In this document: one piece after another, positions 28,201 through 39,867 of the stretch
Layout: every line of letters begins with the position of its first letter
Position numbering within the stretch: position 1 is the first letter of the stretch
DNA from: Paratinospora sagittata
Lineage: Eukaryota; Streptophyta; Magnoliopsida; Ranunculales; Menispermaceae
Direction of reading: 5' to 3'
DNA: 64,000 bases
NCBI GenBank assembly: GCA_035771175.1
Contig: CM069597.1
Coordinates: forward strand, 10,265,001 to 10,329,000
Position numbers and translations under genes: made by a program
The notes under the pieces: generated by a model
What the model saw: only the letters and a program-made list of their open reading frames with translations
Told to the model about the DNA's origin: nothing
Databases searched by the model: none

Positions 28201-31200
28201 TTTGGTTTAAATGAACTAAATTTACTTAGAAAATGTGTTTGAGGCAATCACGACCAATCCACCATATTGCTTTCTCCACCAACTCTTTAACCGAGTCCCA
28301 ATATCCTTCTAGGAACCCACGGAATAGATGGAACTCCGTTCCAATATCCCGGTGAATTATTGATCCCCAAATCTAAAATTTTGGTTTAAATGAACTAAAT
28401 TTACTTAGAAAATGTGTTTGAGGCAATCACGACCAATCCACCATATTGCTTTCTCCACCAACTCTTTAAGCGAGTCCCAATATCCTTCTAGGAACCCACG
28501 GAATAGATGGAACTCCGTTCCAATATCCCGGTGAATTATTGATCCCCAAATCTAAATTTTGGTTTAAATGAACTAAATATACTTAGAAAAAGTGTTTGAG
28601 GCAATCGCGACCAATCCACCGGATTACTTTCTCTACCAACTGCTTGAGCGAGTCCCAATATCCTTCTAGGAACCCCCGAAATAGATGGAACTCCGTTCCA
28701 ATATCCCGGTGAATTTTTGATCCCCAAATCTAAATTTTGGTTTAAATGAACTAAATATACTTAGAAAAAGTGTTTGAGGCAATCGCGACCAATCCACCAT
28801 ATTGCTTTCTCCACCAACTCTTTGAGCGAGTCCCAATATCCTTTTAGGAACCCCCGGAATAGATGGAACTCCGTTCCAATATCCCGGTGAATTTTTTATC
28901 CCCAAATCTAAATTTTGGTTTAAATGAACTAAATATACTTAGAAAAAGTGTTTGAGGCAATCGCGACCAATCCACCGGACTACTTTCTCTACCAACTCCT
29001 TGAGCGAGTCCCAATATCCTTCAAGCAACCCCCAGAATAGATGGAACTCCGGTTCAAGATCCCGATGAATTTTTGACCCCAAATCTAAAATTTTGGTTTA
29101 AATGAACTAAATTTACTTAGAAAATGTGTTTGAGGCAATCGCGACCAATCCACCAGACTGCTTTCTCCACCAACTCTTTGAGCGAGTCCCAATATCCTTC
29201 TAGGAACCCCGGAATAGATGGAACTCCGTTTCAATATCCCGATGAATTTTTGACCCCCAAATCTAAAATTTTGGTTTAAATGAACTAAATTTACTTAGAA
29301 AATGTGTTTGAGGCAATCGCGACCAATCCACCGTATTGCTTTCTCCACCAACTCTTTGAGCGAGTCCTAATATCCTTCTAGCAACCCCCAGAATAGATGG
29401 AACTCCGTTTCAATATCCCGATGAATTTTTGATCCCCAAATCTAAATTTTGGTTTAAATGAACTAAATATACTTAGAAAATGTGTTTGAGGCAATCGCGA
29501 CCAATCCACCATATTGCTTTCTCCACCAACTCTTTCAGCGAGTCCCAATATCATTCTAGGAACCCACGGAATAGATGGAACTCCGTTCCAATATCCCGGT
29601 GAATTATTGATCCCCAAATCTAAATTTTGGTTTAAATGAACTAAATATACTTAGAAAAAGTGTTTGAGGCAATCGCGACCAATCCACCGGATTACTTTCT
29701 CTACCAACTCCTTGAGCGAGTCCCAATATCCTTCAAGCAGCCCCCATAATTGATGGAACTCCGTTTCAATATCCCGATGATTTTTTGATCCCCAAATCTA
29801 AGATTTTGGTTTAAATGAACTAAATTTACTTAGAAAAAGTGTTTGAGGCAATCGCGACCAATCCACCATATTGCTTTCTCCACCAACTCCTTGAGCGAGT
29901 CCCAATATCCTTTTAGGAACCCCCGGAATAGATGGAACTCCGTTCCAATATCCCGGTGAATTTTTGACCCCCAAATCTAAATTTTGTTTTAAATGAACTA
30001 AATATACTAAGAAAAAGTATTTGAGGCAATCGCGACCAATCCACCGGATTGCTTTCTCTACCAACTCCTTGAGCGAGTCCCAATATCCTTTAAGCAACCC
30101 CTAGAATAGATGGAACTCCGTTTCAAGATCCCGATGAATTTTTGACCCCGAAATCTAAAATTTTGGTTTAAATGAACTAAATTTACTTAGAAAATGTGTT
30201 TGAGGGAATCGGAACCAATCCGCCGTATTGCTTTCTCCACCAACTCTTTGAGCGAGTTCTAATATCCTTCTAGCAACCTCCAGAATAGATGGAACTCCGT
30301 TCCAATATCCCGATGAATTTTTGACCCCTCAATCTCAAATTTTGGTTTAAATGAACTAAATTTACTTAGAAAATGTGTTTGAGGCAATCGCGACCAATCC
30401 ACCAGACTGCTTTCTCCACCAACTCTTTGAGCGAGTCCCAATATCATTCTAGGAACCCCGGAATAGATGGAACTCCGTTCCAATATCCCGGTGAATTATT
30501 GATCCCCAAATCTAAATTTTGGTTTAAATGAACTAAATATACTTAGAAAAAGTGTTTGAGGCAATCGCGACCAATCCACCGGACTACTTTCTCTACCAAC
30601 TCCTTGAGCGAGTCCCAATATCCTTCAAGCAACCCCCAGAATAGATGGAACTCCGTTTCAATATCCCGATGAATTTTTGACCCCCACATCTAAGATTTTG
30701 GTTTAAATGAACTAAATTTACTTAGAAAATGTGTTTGAGGCAATCACGACCAATCCACCAGATTGCTTTCTCCACCAACTCTTTGAGCGAGTCCCAATAT
30801 CCTTCTAGGAACCCCCGGAATAGATGGAACTCCGTTCCAATATCCCGGTGAATTTTTTATCCCAAAATCTAAATTTTGGTTTAAATGAACTAAATATACT
30901 TAGAAAAAGTGTTTGAGGCAATCGCGACCAATCCACCGGATTACTTTCTCTACCAACTACTTGAGCGAGTCCAAATATCCTTCCAGCAACCCCCAGAATA
31001 GATGGAACTCCGTTTCAATATCCCGATGAATTTTTGAACCCCAAATCTAAAATTTTGGTTTAAATGAACTAAATTTACTTAGAAAATGTGTTTGAGGCAA
31101 TCACGACCAATCCACCAGATTGCTTTCGCCACCAACTCTTTGAGCGAGTCCCAATATCCTTCTAGGAACCCCCGGAATAGATGGAACTCCGTTCCAATAT

Positions 31201-34200
31201 CCCGGTGAATTTTTGATCCCCAAATCTAAATTTTGGTTTAAATGAACTAAATTTACTTAGAAAATGTGTTTGAGGCAATCGCTACCAATCCACCGGATTG
31301 CTTTCTTTACCAACTCCTTGAGCGAGTCCCAATATCCTTCAAGGAACCCCCTGAATAGATGGAACTCCGTTTCAATATCCCGATAAATTTTTGACCGCCA
31401 AATCTAAAATTTTGGTTTAAATGAACTAAATTTACTTAGAAAATGTGTTTGAGGCAATCACGACCAATCCACCGTATTGCTTTCTCCACCAACTCTTTGA
31501 GCGAGTCCTAATATCCTTCTAGCAACCCCCAGAATAGATGGAATTCCGTTTCAATATTCCGATGAATTTTTGACCCCTCAATCTCAAATTTTGGTTTAAA
31601 TGAACTAAATTTACTTAGAAAATGTGTTTGAGGCAATCACGACCAATCCACCATATTGCTTTCTCCACCAACTCTTTAACCGAGTCCCAATATCCTTCTA
31701 GGAACCCACGGAATAGATGGAACTCCGTTCCAATATCCCGGTGAATTATTGATCCCCAAATCTAAAATTTTGGTTTAAATGAACTAAATTTACTTAGAAA
31801 ATGTGTTTGAGGCAATCACGACCAATCCACCATATTGCTTTCTCCACCAACTCTTTAAGCGAGTCCCAATATCCTTCTAGGAACCCACGGAATAGATGGA
31901 ACTCCGTTCCAATATCCCGGTGAATTATTGATCCCCAAATCTAAATTTTGGTTTAAATGAACTAAATATACTTAGAAAAAGTGTTTGAGGCAATCGCGAC
32001 CAATCCACCGGATTGCTTTCTCTACCAACTCCTTGAGCGAGTCCCAATATCCTTTAAGCAACCCCTAGAATAGATGGAACTCCGTTTCAAGATCCCGATG
32101 AATTTTTGACCCCGAAATCTAAAATTTTGGTTTAAATGAACTAAATTTACTTAGAAAATGTGTTTGAGGGAATCGGAACCAATCCGCCGTATTGCTTTCT
32201 CCACCAACTCTTTGAGCGAGTTCTAATATCCTTCTAGCAACCTCCAGAATAGATGGAACTCCGTTCCAATATCCCGATGAATTTTTGACCCCTCAATCTC
32301 AAATTTTGGTTTAAATGAACTAAATTTACTTAGAAAATGTGTTTGAGGCAATCGCGACCAATCCACCAGACTGCTTTCTCCACCAACTCTTTGAGCGAGT
32401 CCCAATATCATTCTAGGAACCCCGGAATAGATGGAACTCCGTTCCAATATCCCGGTGAATTATTGATCCCCAAATCTAAATTTTGGTTTAAATGAACTAA
32501 ATATACTTAGAAAAAGTGTTTGAGGCAATCGCGACCAATCCACCGGACTACTTTCTCTACCAACTCCTTGAGCGAGTCCCAATATCCTTCAAGCAACCCC
32601 CAGAATAGATGGAACTCCGTTTCAATATCCCGATGAATTTTTGACCCCCACATCTAAGATTTTGGTTTAAATGAACTAAATTTACTTAGAAAATGTGTTT
32701 GAGGCAATCACGACCAATCCACCAGATTGCTTTCTCCACCAACTCTTTGAGCGAGTCCCAATATCCTTCTAGGAACCCCCGGAATAGATGGAACTCCGTT
32801 CCAATATCCCGGTGAATTTTTTATCCCAAAATCTAAATTTTGGTTTAAATGAACTAAATATACTTAGAAAAAGTGTTTGAGGCAATCGCGACCAATCCAC
32901 CGGATTACTTTCTCTACCAACTACTTGAGCGAGTCCAAATATCCTTCCAGCAACCCCCAGAATAGATGGAACTCCGTTTCAATATCCCGATGAATTTTTG
33001 AACCCCAAATCTAAAATTTTGGTTTAAATGAACTAAATTTACTTAGAAAATGTGTTTGAGGCAATCACGACCAATCCACCAGATTGCTTTCGCCACCAAC
33101 TCTTTGAGCGAGTCCCAATATCCTTCTAGGAACCCCCGGAATAGATGGAACTCCGTTCCAATATCCCGGTGAATTTTTGATCCCCAAATCTAAATTTTGG
33201 TTTAAATGAACTAAATTTACTTAGAAAATGTGTTTGAGGCAATCGCTACCAATCCACCGGATTGCTTTCTTTACCAACTCCTTGAGCGAGTCCCAATATC
33301 CTTCAAGGAACCCCCTGAATAGATGGAACTCCGTTTCAATATCCCGATAAATTTTTGACCGCCAAATCTAAAATTTTGGTTTAAATGAACTAAATTTACT
33401 TAGAAAATGTGTTTGAGGCAATCACGACCAATCCACCGTATTGCTTTCTCCACCAACTCTTTGAGCGAGTCCTAATATCCTTCTAGCAACCCCCAGAATA
33501 GATGGAATTCCGTTTCAATATTCCGATGAATTTTTGACCCCTCAATCTCAAATTTTGGTTTAAATGAACTAAATTTACTTAGAAAATGTGTTTGAGGCAA
33601 TCACGACCAATCCACCATATTGCTTTCTCCACCAACTCTTTAACCGAGTCCCAATATCCTTCTAGGAACCCACGGAATAGATGGAACTCCGTTCCAATAT
33701 CCCGGTGAATTATTGATCCCCAAATCTAAAATTTTGGTTTAAATGAACTAAATTTACTTAGAAAATGTGTTTGAGGCAATCACGACCAATCCACCATATT
33801 GCTTTCTCCACCAACTCTTTAAGCGAGTCCCAATATCCTTCTAGGAACCCACGGAATAGATGGAACTCCGTTCCAATATCCCGGTGAATTATTGATCCCC
33901 AAATCTAAATTTTGGTTTAAATGAACTAAATATACTTAGAAAAAGTGTTTGAGGCAATCGCGACCAATCCACCGGATTACTTTCTCTACCAACTGCTTGA
34001 GCGAGTCCCAATATCCTTCTAGGAACCCCCGGAATAGATGGAACTCCGTTCCAATATCCCGGTGAATTTTTGATCCCCAAATCTAAATTTTGGTTTAAAT
34101 GAACTAAATATACTTAGAAAAAGTGTTTGAGGCAATCGCGACCAATCCACCATATTGCTTTCTCCACCAACTCTTTGAGCGAGTCCCAATATCCTTTTAG

Positions 34201-34740
34201 GAACCCCCGGAATAGATGGAACTCCGTTCCAATATCCCGGTGAATTTTTTATCCCCAAATCTAAATTTTGGTTTAAATGAACTAAATATACTTAGAAAAA
34301 GTGTTTGAGGCAATCGCGACCAATCCACCGGACTACTTTCTCTACCAACTCCTTGAGCGAGTCCCAATATCCTTCAAGCAACCCCCAGAATAGATGGAAC
34401 TCCGGTTCAAGATCCCGATGAATTTTTGACCCCAAATCTAAAATTTTGGTTTAAATGAACTAAATTTACTTAGAAAATGTGTTTGAGGGAATCGCGACCA
34501 ATCCGCCGTATTGCTTTCTCCACCAACTCTTTGAGCGAGTCCTAATATCCTTCTAGCAACCTCCAGAATAGATGGAACTCCGTTCCAATATCCCGATGAA
34601 TTTTTGACCCCTCAATCTCAAATTTTGGTTTAAATGAACTAAATTTACTTAGAAAATGTGTTTGAGGCAATCGCGACCAATCCACCAGACTGCTTTCTCC
34701 ACCAACTCTTTGAGCGAGTCCCAATATCCTTCTAGGAACC
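22250..34740. repeat. 3,569/3,389-bp higher-order repeat (20/19-mer), four copies, two partial
   Basis: Copy 1 is about 22,250-25,818 (3,569 bp, 20 monomers). Copy 2 is about 25,819-29,208 (3,389 bp, lacking one monomer near 29,130). Copy 3 is about 29,209-31,999 and is cut short. Copy 4 is about 32,000-34,740 and starts part-way through the unit. Markers: 22,840/26,409/29,798; 23,301/26,870/30,259/32,223; 24,967/28,536/33,889. Unusual variants such as AATCGGAACCAATCC and GACCGCCAAATC are shared by all copies that contain those positions, showing recent homogenisation. Confidence 0.87.
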
Positions 34741-37700
34741 CCGGAATAGATGGAACTCCGTTCCAATATCCCGGTGAATTTTTGATCCCCAAATCTAAAT
34801 TTTGGTTTAAATGAACTAAATATACTTAGAAAAAGTGTTTGAGGCAATCGCGACCAATCCACCGGATTACTTTCTCTACCAACTCCTTGAGCGAGTCCCA
34901 ATATCCTTCAAGCAACCCCCAGAATTGATGGAACTCCGTTTCAATATCCCGATGATTTTTTGATCCCCAAATCTAAATTTTGGTTTAAATGAACTAAATA
35001 TACTTAGAAAAAGTGTTTGAGGCAATCGCGACCAATCCACCATATTGCTTTCTCCACCAACTCTTTGAGCGAGTCCCAATATCCTTTTAGGAACCCCCGG
35101 AATAGATGGAACTCCGTTCCAATATCCCGGTGAATTTTTGACCCCCAAATCTAAATTTTGTTTTAGATGAACTAAATATACTTAGAAAAAGTATTTGAGG
35201 CAATCGCGACCAATCCACCGGATTGCTTTCTCTACCAACTCCTTGAGCAAGTCCCAATATCCTTCAAGCAACCCCCAGAATAGATGGAACTCCGTTTCAA
35301 GATCCTGATGAATTTTTGACCCCAAATCTAAAATTTTGGTTTAAATGAACTAAATTTACTTAGAAAATGTGTTTGAGGGAATCGCGACCAATCCGCCGTA
35401 TTGCTTTCTCCACCAACTCTTTAACCGAGTCCTAATATCATTCTAGCAACCTCCAGAATAGATGGAACTCCGTTCCAATATCCCGATGAATTTTTGACCC
35501 CTCAATCTCAAATTTTGGTTTAAATGAACTAAATTTACTTAGAAAATGTGTTTGAGGCAATCGCGACCAATCCACCAGACTGCTTTCTCCACCAACTCTT
35601 TGAGCGAGTCCCAATATCATTCTAGGAACCCCGGAATAGATGGAACTCTGTTCCAATATCCCGGTGAATTTTTGATCCCCAAATCTAAATTTTGGTTTAA
35701 ATGAACTAAATATACTTACAAAAAGTGTTTGAGGCAATCGCGACCAATCCACCGGATTACTTTCTCTACCAACTCCTTGAGCGAGTCCCAATATCCTTCA
35801 AGCAACCCCCAGAATTGATGGAACTCCGTTTCAATATCCCGATGAATTTTTGACCCCCAAATCTAAAATTTTGGTTTAAATGAACTAAATTTACTTATAA
35901 AATGTGTTTGAGGCAATCACGACCAATCCACCATATTGCTTTCTCCACCAACTCTTTGAGCGAGTCCCAATATCCTTCTAGGAACCCCCGGAATAAATGG
36001 AACTCCGTTCCAATATCCCGGTGAATTATTGATCCCCAAATCTAAATTTTGGTTTAAATGAACTAAATATACTTAGAAAAAGTGTTTGAGGCAATCGCGA
36101 CCAATCCACCGGACTACTTTCTCTACCAACTCCTTGAGCGAGTCCCAATATCCTTCAAGCAACCCCCAGAATAGATGGAACTCCGTTTCAATATCCCGAT
36201 GAATTTTTGACCCCCAAATCTAAGATTTTGGGTTAAATGAACTAAATTTACTTAGAAAATGTGTTTGAGGCAATCACGACCAATCCACCAGATTGCTTTC
36301 TCCACCAACTCTTTGAGCGAGTCCCAATATCCTTCTAGGAACCCCCGGAATAGATGGAACTCCGTTCCAATATCCCGGTGAATTTTTTATCCCCAAATCT
36401 AAATTTTGGTTTAAATGAACTAAATATACTTAGAAAAAGTGTTTGAGGCAATCGCGACCAATCCACCGGATTACTTTCTCTACCAACTCCTTGAGCGAGT
36501 CCCAATATCCTTCAAGCAACCCCCAGAATAGATGGAACTCCGTTTCAATATCCCGATGAATTTTTGAACCCCAAATCTAAAATTTTGGTTTAAATGAACT
36601 AAATTTACTTAGAAAATGTGTTTGAGGCAATCACGACCAATCCACCAGATTACTTTCGCCACCAACTCTTTGAGCGAGTCCCAATATCCTTTTAGGAACC
36701 CCCGGAATAGATGGAACTCCGTTCCAATATCCCGGTGAATTTTTGATCCCCAAATCTAAATTTTGGTTTAAATGAACTAAATTTACTTAGAAAATTTGTT
36801 TGAGGCAATCGCTACCAATCCACCGGATTGCTTTCTTTACCAACTCCTTGAGCGAGTCCCAATATCCTTCAAGCAACCCCCTGAATAGATGGAACTCCGT
36901 TTCAATATCCCTATAAATTTTTGACCGCCAAATCTAAAATTTTGGTTTAAATGAACTAAATTTACTTAGAAAATGTGTTTGAGGCAATCACGACCAATCC
37001 ACCGTATTGCTTTCTCCACCAACTCTTTGAGCGAGTCCTAATATCCTTCTAGCAACCCCCAGAATAGATGGAACTCCGTTTCAATATCCCGATGAATTTT
37101 TGACCCCAAAATCTAAAATTTTGGTTTAAATGAACTAAATTTACTTAGAAAATGTGTTTGAGGCAATCACAACCAATCCACCATATTGCTTTCTCCACCA
37201 ACTCTTTGAGCGAGTCCTAATATCCTTCTAGCAACCCCCAGAATAGATGGAATTCCGTTTGAATATTCCGATGAATTTTTGACCCCTCAATCTCAAATTT
37301 TGGTTTAAATGAACTAAATTTACTTAGAAAATGTGTTTGAGGCAATCACGACCAATCCACCATATTGCTTTCTCCACCAACTCTTTAACCGAGTCCCAAT
37401 ATCCTTCTAGGAACCCACGGAATAGATGGAACTCCGTTCCAATATCCCGGTGAATTATTGATCCCCAAATCTAAAATTTTGGTTTAAATGAACTAAATTT
37501 ACTTAGAAAATGTGTTTGAGGCAATCACGACCAATCCACCGTATTGCTTTCTCCACCAACTCTTTGAGCGAGTCCTAATATCCTTCTAGCAACCCCCAGA
37601 ATAGATGGAACTCCGTTTCAATATCCCGATGAATTTTTGACCCCAAAATCTAAAATTTTGGTTTAAATGAACTAAATTTACTTAGAAAATGTGTTTGAGG

Positions 37701-38439
37701 CAATCACGACCAATCCACCATATTGCTTTCTCCACCAACTCTTTAAGCGAGTCCCAATATCCTTCTTGGAACCCACGGAATAGATGGAACTCCGTTCCAA
37801 TATCCCGGTGAATTATTGATCCCCAAATCTAAATTTTGGTTTAAATGAACTAAATATACTTAGAAAAAGTGTTTGAGGCAATCGCGTCCAATCCACCGGA
37901 TTACTTTCTCTACCAACTGCTTGAGCGAGTCCCAATATCCTTCTAGGAACCCCCGGAATAGATGGAACTCCGTTCCAATATCCCGGTGAATTTTTGATCC
38001 CCAAATCTAAATTTTGGTTTAAATGAACTAAATATACTTAGAAAAAGTGTTTGAGGCAATCGCGACCAATCCACCATATTGCTTTCTCCACCAACTCTTT
38101 GAGCGAGTCCCAATATCCTTTTAGGAACCCCCGGAATAGATGGAACTCCGTTCCAATATCCCGGTGAATTTTTGACCCTCAAATGTAAATTTTGTTTTAA
38201 ATGAACTAAATATACTAAGAAAAAGTATTTGAGGCAATCGCGACCAATCCACCGGATTGCTTTCTCTACCAACTCCTTGAGCGAGTCCCAATATCCTTTA
38301 AGCAACCCCCAGAATAGATGGAACTCCGTTTCAAGATCCCGATGAATTTTTGACCCCCAAATCTAAAATTTTGGTTTAAATGAACTAAATTTACTTAGAA
38401 AATGTGTTTGAGGGAATCGGAACCAATCCGCCGTATTGC
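34740..38439. repeat. Satellite segment left of the retroelement, paralogous to 59.8-60.4 kb
   Basis: This stretch mixes monomers of the 20-mer type with others and ends abruptly in mid-monomer at CCGTATTGC (38,431-38,439). The last part (about 37.8-38.44 kb) matches 59.8-60.43 kb closely, including the rare AATCGGAACCAATCCGCCG variant. The 60.4-kb copy continues uninterrupted through the position at which the element inserted here. Confidence 0.7.
38435..38439. repeat. Target-site duplication, left copy (ATTGC)
   Basis: ATTGC immediately precedes the TG of the insertion and is repeated right after its terminal CA at 44,198-44,202. Uninterrupted paralogous monomers such as 60,422-60,440 contain ATTGC once in the same context (CCGTATTGCTTTCTCC). 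Five base pairs is the usual duplication size for Ty3/gypsy integrases. Confidence 0.93.
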
Positions 38440-38627
38440 TGTCACACCCCAGTACACAGCACACCGCAGTGTCTAGTACCCCCGGGATGTGATGGGTACG
38501 CATACCCCAGCCATAGTACCACATAATATTGTCATATCGCCATGTAGCAACCCAACCGCAGCTGGTCTACATCGAAACGATTATTTGTCCCTACTATTCC
38601 CTCATTAATAGTAAAGGGCCTCCCCCA

Positions 38628-38689
38628 AGTTCGAACTCGCAACCTCCCTTAAGGAGTTGGAATTCGCAACTTGAGTAGCCACTGAACCA
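38628..38689 (-). promoter_or_regulatory. Mirrored A-box/B-box pair in the left palindrome arm
   Basis: Reverse complement of the right-arm pair. Read on the minus strand the A-box is TGGTTCAGTGG, still consistent with the consensus, followed by the same GTTCGAACT B-box. The two putative promoters would diverge from the palindrome centre. Confidence 0.35.
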
Positions 38690-38690
38690 T

Positions 38691-38752
38691 TGGCTCAGTG
38701 GTTACTCAAGTTGCGAATTCCAACTCCTTAAGGGAGGTTGCGAGTTCGAACT
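38691..38752 (+). promoter_or_regulatory. tRNA-like pol III A-box/B-box pair in the right palindrome arm
   Basis: TGGCTCAGTGG at 38,691-38,701 fits the A-box pattern TRGYNNANNNG. GTTCGAACT at 38,744-38,752 fits the B-box pattern GWTCRANNC at all but the last base. The spacing (~50 bp between starts) is in the range of tRNAs and tRNA-derived SINE heads. This is a motif match only: no cloverleaf tRNA could be drawn convincingly and no TTTT terminator was identified. Confidence 0.4.
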
Positions 38753-38940
38753 TGGGGGAGGCCCTTTACTATTAATGAGGGAATAGTAGGGACAAATAAT
38801 CGTTTCGATGTAGACCAGCTGCGGTTGGGTTGCTACATGGCGATATGACAATATTATGTGGTACTATGGCTGGGGTATGCGTACCCATCACATCCCGGGG
38901 GTACTAGACACTGCGGTGTGCTGTGTACTGGGGTGTGACA

Positions 38941-39867
38941 AAAAGGCCTTATGTATATCGTAATGACGACGACCAAAGTCAACAAATGCTGCAGGCGTGA
39001 CAGGCGTGCTGATGAGTCGGCACGTGCTGGCTGCAGGCGCCTCCGGCGTGCTGGTAAATAGTAAACGCCGACGGCAATTAATTTCTGGCATTGTACAAAT
39101 TTTCTTTGACATATATGAATAACATTGTTTTGTTTACAGACTATCTTTGGTGGGCAGACTTACAACCATTCTTTCTTTTGTATCACTAACTTTGGTGTGG
39201 TATGGGACACAACAAAATTGGAGGATACTAAATAAAATGTGGAAGTAAGAAAACCCATGACCTTGTGTGAAAAGAAACATTTGGAGAAAGTTGCATTACT
39301 AATATTATCACTAAGTTTACACGGTATGGGACGAGTAAATTTGGACGATACTATTAGTGAACTTCTATTCAGCCAATGTTTTTAGAGACCGTGTTCATAC
39401 AACTTAACTTGGTTTCCACCCTTATTACTGACTTCATGTGGTATGGGACATATGAACTTGGATAATAATTGCACAGACTAAGCGTAAGCGTATGAATGCA
39501 TAAGATTGCGATAGAACGTTCGCTCAGGCTATTTACCGAGGCAAATCTTAGAACTCTTATGACTCGTATGGATTTTCAATGAAATATATGTATGTTCACG
39601 AACACCAAAACAAAATCATTTTAAATACTTGCAAAGTTTTCTACTTATTATATAGACATTCTAACCTTATTTGTTTTTACACCATGGCCACACATACGAG
39701 TTATATAAGATTCTTTGATTCCTCAACAAAAACCTTCCACTATACTTAGAACAATAGGTGATTTTCATATTGCAGTACCCTCGAAATTGTTGCTGAGCAT
39801 ATTATAACATTATCCTTGGCTACAGTTTCTAAATCTTGGCTTTCCTTTTCTCTTTGCCAGTGAGACA
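38941..39867. other. Unassigned 5' region of the element (no primer-binding site seen)
   Basis: About 930 bp of non-satellite sequence between the palindrome and the gag start. It begins AAAAGGCC rather than a tRNA-Met-type primer-binding site. A GC-rich patch (38,975-39,075) with repeated GGCGTGCTG / GCAGGCG words is followed by AT-rich sequence. On the minus strand the patch around 39,045-39,065 faintly resembles the LTR sequence near 42,866-42,884 (TTTACTATTT followed by ACGCC). No ORF here looks real. It probably holds the element's 5' untranslated region plus sequence of other origin. Confidence 0.5.
39181..39480 (+). repeat. Three degenerate ~120-bp tandem repeats (GGTATGGGAC motif)
   Basis: TATGGGAC recurs at 39,201, 39,325 and 39,442 (spacings 124 and 117 bp). 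Each copy is preceded by a CTAACTTT / CTAAGTTT / CTGACTTC-like word and followed by a TTGGA(G/C/T)-A(A)TA word. The copies are well diverged, so this is an old tandem duplication within the element's untranslated region. Confidence 0.6.

Larger units (their letters stand above)
1..38439. repeat. Tandem satellite array, ~178-bp monomer (left block)
   Basis: Roughly 215 head-to-tail copies of one monomer, all in the same orientation, with register marked by the recurring start AATTTTTGACCCCCAAATCT at positions 1, 180, 358 and so on. Monomers are 178 or 179 bp, the difference being AAATTTT versus AAAATTTT near the start. Each has an AT-rich first third with A and T tracts, then a mixed part with CAATCGCGACCAATCC, TTTCT(C/A)CACCAACTC, and two direct copies of CCAATATCC 43 bp apart (123 and 166 in the first monomer). 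At least three monomer types mix: A (AAATTTACTT, AAAATGTG, AGATTGC, CTCTTTGAG), B (AAATATACTT, AAAAAGTG, GGATTAC, CTCCTTGAG) and C (GACCCCTCAATCTCAAA). Nucleosome-scale length and array size fit centromeric, pericentromeric or subtelomeric plant satellite DNA; which of these cannot be told from sequence alone. The family is not recognised. No gene was seen in this stretch. Confidence 0.97.
38440..38940. repeat. 501-bp near-perfect palindrome (foldback) forming the element's left end
   Basis: Arms 38,440-38,689 and 38,691-38,940 are reverse complements around a single central base at 38,690. Only two mismatched pairs were found (38,686/38,694 and 38,678/38,702), so arm identity is about 99%. 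The outer ends read TGTCACACCCC and GGGGTGTGACA, the latter matching the last 11 bp of the 3' LTR, but the rest of the arm shows no visible similarity to that LTR. The left arm begins exactly at the target-site duplication; the right arm is followed by AAAAGGCC, not by ATTGC, so the palindrome did not insert here by itself. Possibilities: a foldback element or inverted SINE-like pair captured by the retroelement, or a snap-back reverse-transcription product of another LTR end. Confidence 0.93.

Noticed and set aside
1..38439. CRISPR-like array, given regular repeats
   Set aside because: Repeats are contiguous 178-bp units with no unique spacers; eukaryotic satellite.
38440..38940. Palindrome as a sequencing hairpin artefact
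   Set aside because: Possible in principle, but the left arm starts exactly at the target-site duplication with TG and two arm mismatches exist, which a simple read-through hairpin would not be expected to produce. Kept as a finding with read support requested.
39007..39040. CTGATGAG near 39,010 as a hammerhead ribozyme core (as in plant retrozymes)
   Set aside because: The conserved GAAA that must follow stem II is absent and no consistent three-stem fold could be drawn.
38888..39112. 74-codon minus-strand ORF spanning the palindrome edge
   Set aside because: Low-complexity Pro/Thr/Ala composition, overlaps the palindrome arm and has no family resemblance.
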